13,643 nucleotides of DNA, taken from the NCBI GenBank assembly GCA_964477295.1, contig CAYZEZ010000120.1, positions 1 to 13,643 of the forward strand, in the 5' to 3' direction. Numbering within the stretch: the stretch's first letter is position 1; every line of letters begins with the position of its first letter. This DNA comes from CAYZEZ01 sp964477295 (lineage in GTDB: Bacteria; Bacteroidota; Bacteroidia; Bacteroidales; SM23-62). The position numbers and the translations under genes were made by a program. This document shows, in pieces, positions 12,497-13,643 of the stretch. The notes under the pieces were generated by a model. It was not told the origin of the DNA. It did no database searches and was given only the letters and a program-made list of their open reading frames with translations.

Positions 12497-13643
12497 ATGC
12501 ACAAAATATTAGTTACAGCTATTATATTGCTGTCGGGAGTAAAACTTACAGCCCAGACTACCATAACCGGGATAATTCAGGACCAGGGCAAGGAGACACT
12601 GGTAGGAGCCAATATATATATAAAGGGTACTTATGACGGAACTACCAGTAATGATAAAGGGCAATTCAGTTTGTTTACAGAAGAAGTTGGAAAACAAGTG
12701 CTATGCATAGAATATGTAGGATTCGAAACCTATACAAGTGAACTAATACTGGAAAGTTCCATCTTAAACTTACCTCCGGTCATACTGAAAGAAGAATTCA
12801 ATGAACTGAATGCAGTCACCATTACAGCAGGAACATTCGAAGCGGGGGATAAGAAGAAAACGATCGTTTTGAACTCCATAGACATGGTCACAACTGCAGG
12901 GGCCGCCGGTGATGTTTTTGGAGCGCTGCGTACCCTTCCGGGGACCACACCAGTGGGAGAATCAGGCAGGTTATTCGTTAAGGGTGGGGACAGCCGTGAA
13001 TCAAAAACATACATTGACGGAGGCCTTGTGTATGTACCTTATAGTTCCTCCTCACCAAACCACTCGGTGCGAGGCAGGTTCAACCCATTCATGTTCAGTG
13101 GAACCATGTTTTCCACAGGAGGATACTCGGCCGAGTACGGACAGGCCCTCTCTTCGGTACTATCCCTGCAAACCCATGCCATGCCCGTTGAGGATCAGCT
13201 AAACATCTCACTCCTGTCAGTAGGTGCAGAGTTAGCAGGAACGAAGTCCTTTAAAACGGCTGCGGTCACTTCCACAATCAATTACGAGAACCTGGCTCCC
13301 TACATGAAGCTCTTACCCCAGTACCGGCAATGGGCACTTGAGCCCCGGACCCTGACCGGCAATGTGAGTTTTAGATTAAAAACGGGGGAATCGGGCCTGC
13401 TGAAAGTGTATTCCAATGCCAGCCAGAGCAGGTTATCAACCATAGAGAATAAGCTGGAAACACCCGGGGAATTCTATTCTTTTGCACTGGTTAACCATAA
13501 CTATTATACCAATACCTCATGGAACGGTGAGATTGTACCAGGCTGGATCTTATCCATGGCCTTCTCATTCACACACAACACAGATGACATTTTATTGGAT
13601 AGCCTGTCTGCCCGGGAGCAGCTTACAGGGTCACATGCCAAAA
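12497..13643 (+). CDS. TonB-dependent receptor, N-terminal part (3' end outside window)
   Basis: The frame is open from ATG 12497 to the right edge, 382 codons without a stop. A signal peptide (MHKILVTAIILLSGVKLTAQ) leads into a CarboxypepD_reg-like domain (GIIQDQGKETLVGANIYIKG, then GFETYTSELIL; about 21-105). The TonB plug follows with FGALRTLPGTTPVGESG, RLFVKGGDSRESKTYIDG and FSTGGYSAEYGQALSSVLSL, and then the first barrel strands. The usual FVRGG motif of the plug reads FVKGG. An in-frame ATG at 12476 would add MRELVQD; I prefer 12497 because the signal peptide then starts cleanly. It is preceded by a good promoter. Substrate unknown. It shares its domain order, but little sequence, with the receptor at 7987. 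Confidence 0.9.
   Translation, partial: MHKILVTAIILLSGVKLTAQTTITGIIQDQGKETLVGANIYIKGTYDGTTSNDKGQFSLFTEEVGKQVLCIEYVGFETYTSELILESSILNLPPVILKEEFNELNAVTITAGTFEAGDKKKTIVLNSIDMVTTAGAAGDVFGALRTLPGTTPVGESGRLFVKGGDSRESKTYIDGGLVYVPYSSSSPNHSVRGRFNPFMFSGTMFSTGGYSAEYGQALSSVLSLQTHAMPVEDQLNISLLSVGAELAGTKSFKTAAVTSTINYENLAPYMKLLPQYRQWALEPRTLTGNVSFRLKTGESGLLKVYSNASQSRLSTIENKLETPGEFYSFALVNHNYYTNTSWNGEIVPGWILSMAFSFTHNTDDILLDSLSAREQLTGSHAK

Noticed and set aside
12730..13014. Minus-strand and alternate plus-strand frames within 12509-13202
   Set aside because: Shadows of the TonB-dependent receptor, which is open in a single frame to the window edge and carries clear domain motifs.

Overview
The window looks like chromosomal DNA of a Bacteroidota bacterium, probably an environmental Bacteroidales- or Marinilabiliales-like lineage; the exact taxon cannot be read from the sequence. 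The basis is: TonB-dependent receptors with an N-terminal carboxypeptidase-regulatory-like domain, a DUF4249 relic, a protein with a type IX secretion (T9SS) C-terminal tail, AT-rich spacers without clear Shine-Dalgarno sites, and matches to the Bacteroidota promoter consensus TTTG-N19-TAnnTTTG. No rRNA, tRNA, CRISPR array or insertion sequence was seen.

Layout, left to right. The 3' end of a zinc-ribbon protein gene (2-202) is followed by a frameshifted relic with a carboxypeptidase-regulatory-like N-terminus (353-774). Next come an intact SDR oxidoreductase on the minus strand (783-1568) and a SUMF1/FGE-fold protein (1889-2971). An apparent operon of four genes (3224-5409) then encodes an ECF sigma factor, a zinc-finger membrane anti-sigma factor, a membrane-anchored CnrX-like periplasmic sensor and a secreted Spy/CpxP-like protein, and it ends in a strong intrinsic terminator (5433-5467). 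After it lies a GC-richer, foldable block of about 130 bp that resembles an integron attC site (5689-5820). It is followed by a TrmO/TsaA-family methyltransferase gene (5839-6294), a 42-residue membrane protein gene (6313-6441) and a DUF1284 protein with a twin-arginine signal (6595-7176).

The right half holds outer-membrane uptake genes and decayed genes. A 5'-degraded DUF4249 gene (7247-7901) carries a candidate promoter at its 3' end that would drive an intact TonB-dependent receptor (7987-10347). The receptor's start codon follows a perfect 13-bp inverted repeat. A convergent T9SS-tailed secreted protein gene (10365-11405, minus), an SDR pseudogene with three independent lesions (11572-12384) and a second TonB-dependent receptor that runs off the right edge (12497-13643) complete the window.

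The clearest functional unit is the sigma/anti-sigma/CnrX-like/Spy-like operon, which by family knowledge should sense metal or envelope stress in the periplasm and release the sigma factor. The two receptors and the T9SS protein are cell-surface functions. The three broken genes suggest a region undergoing turnover.
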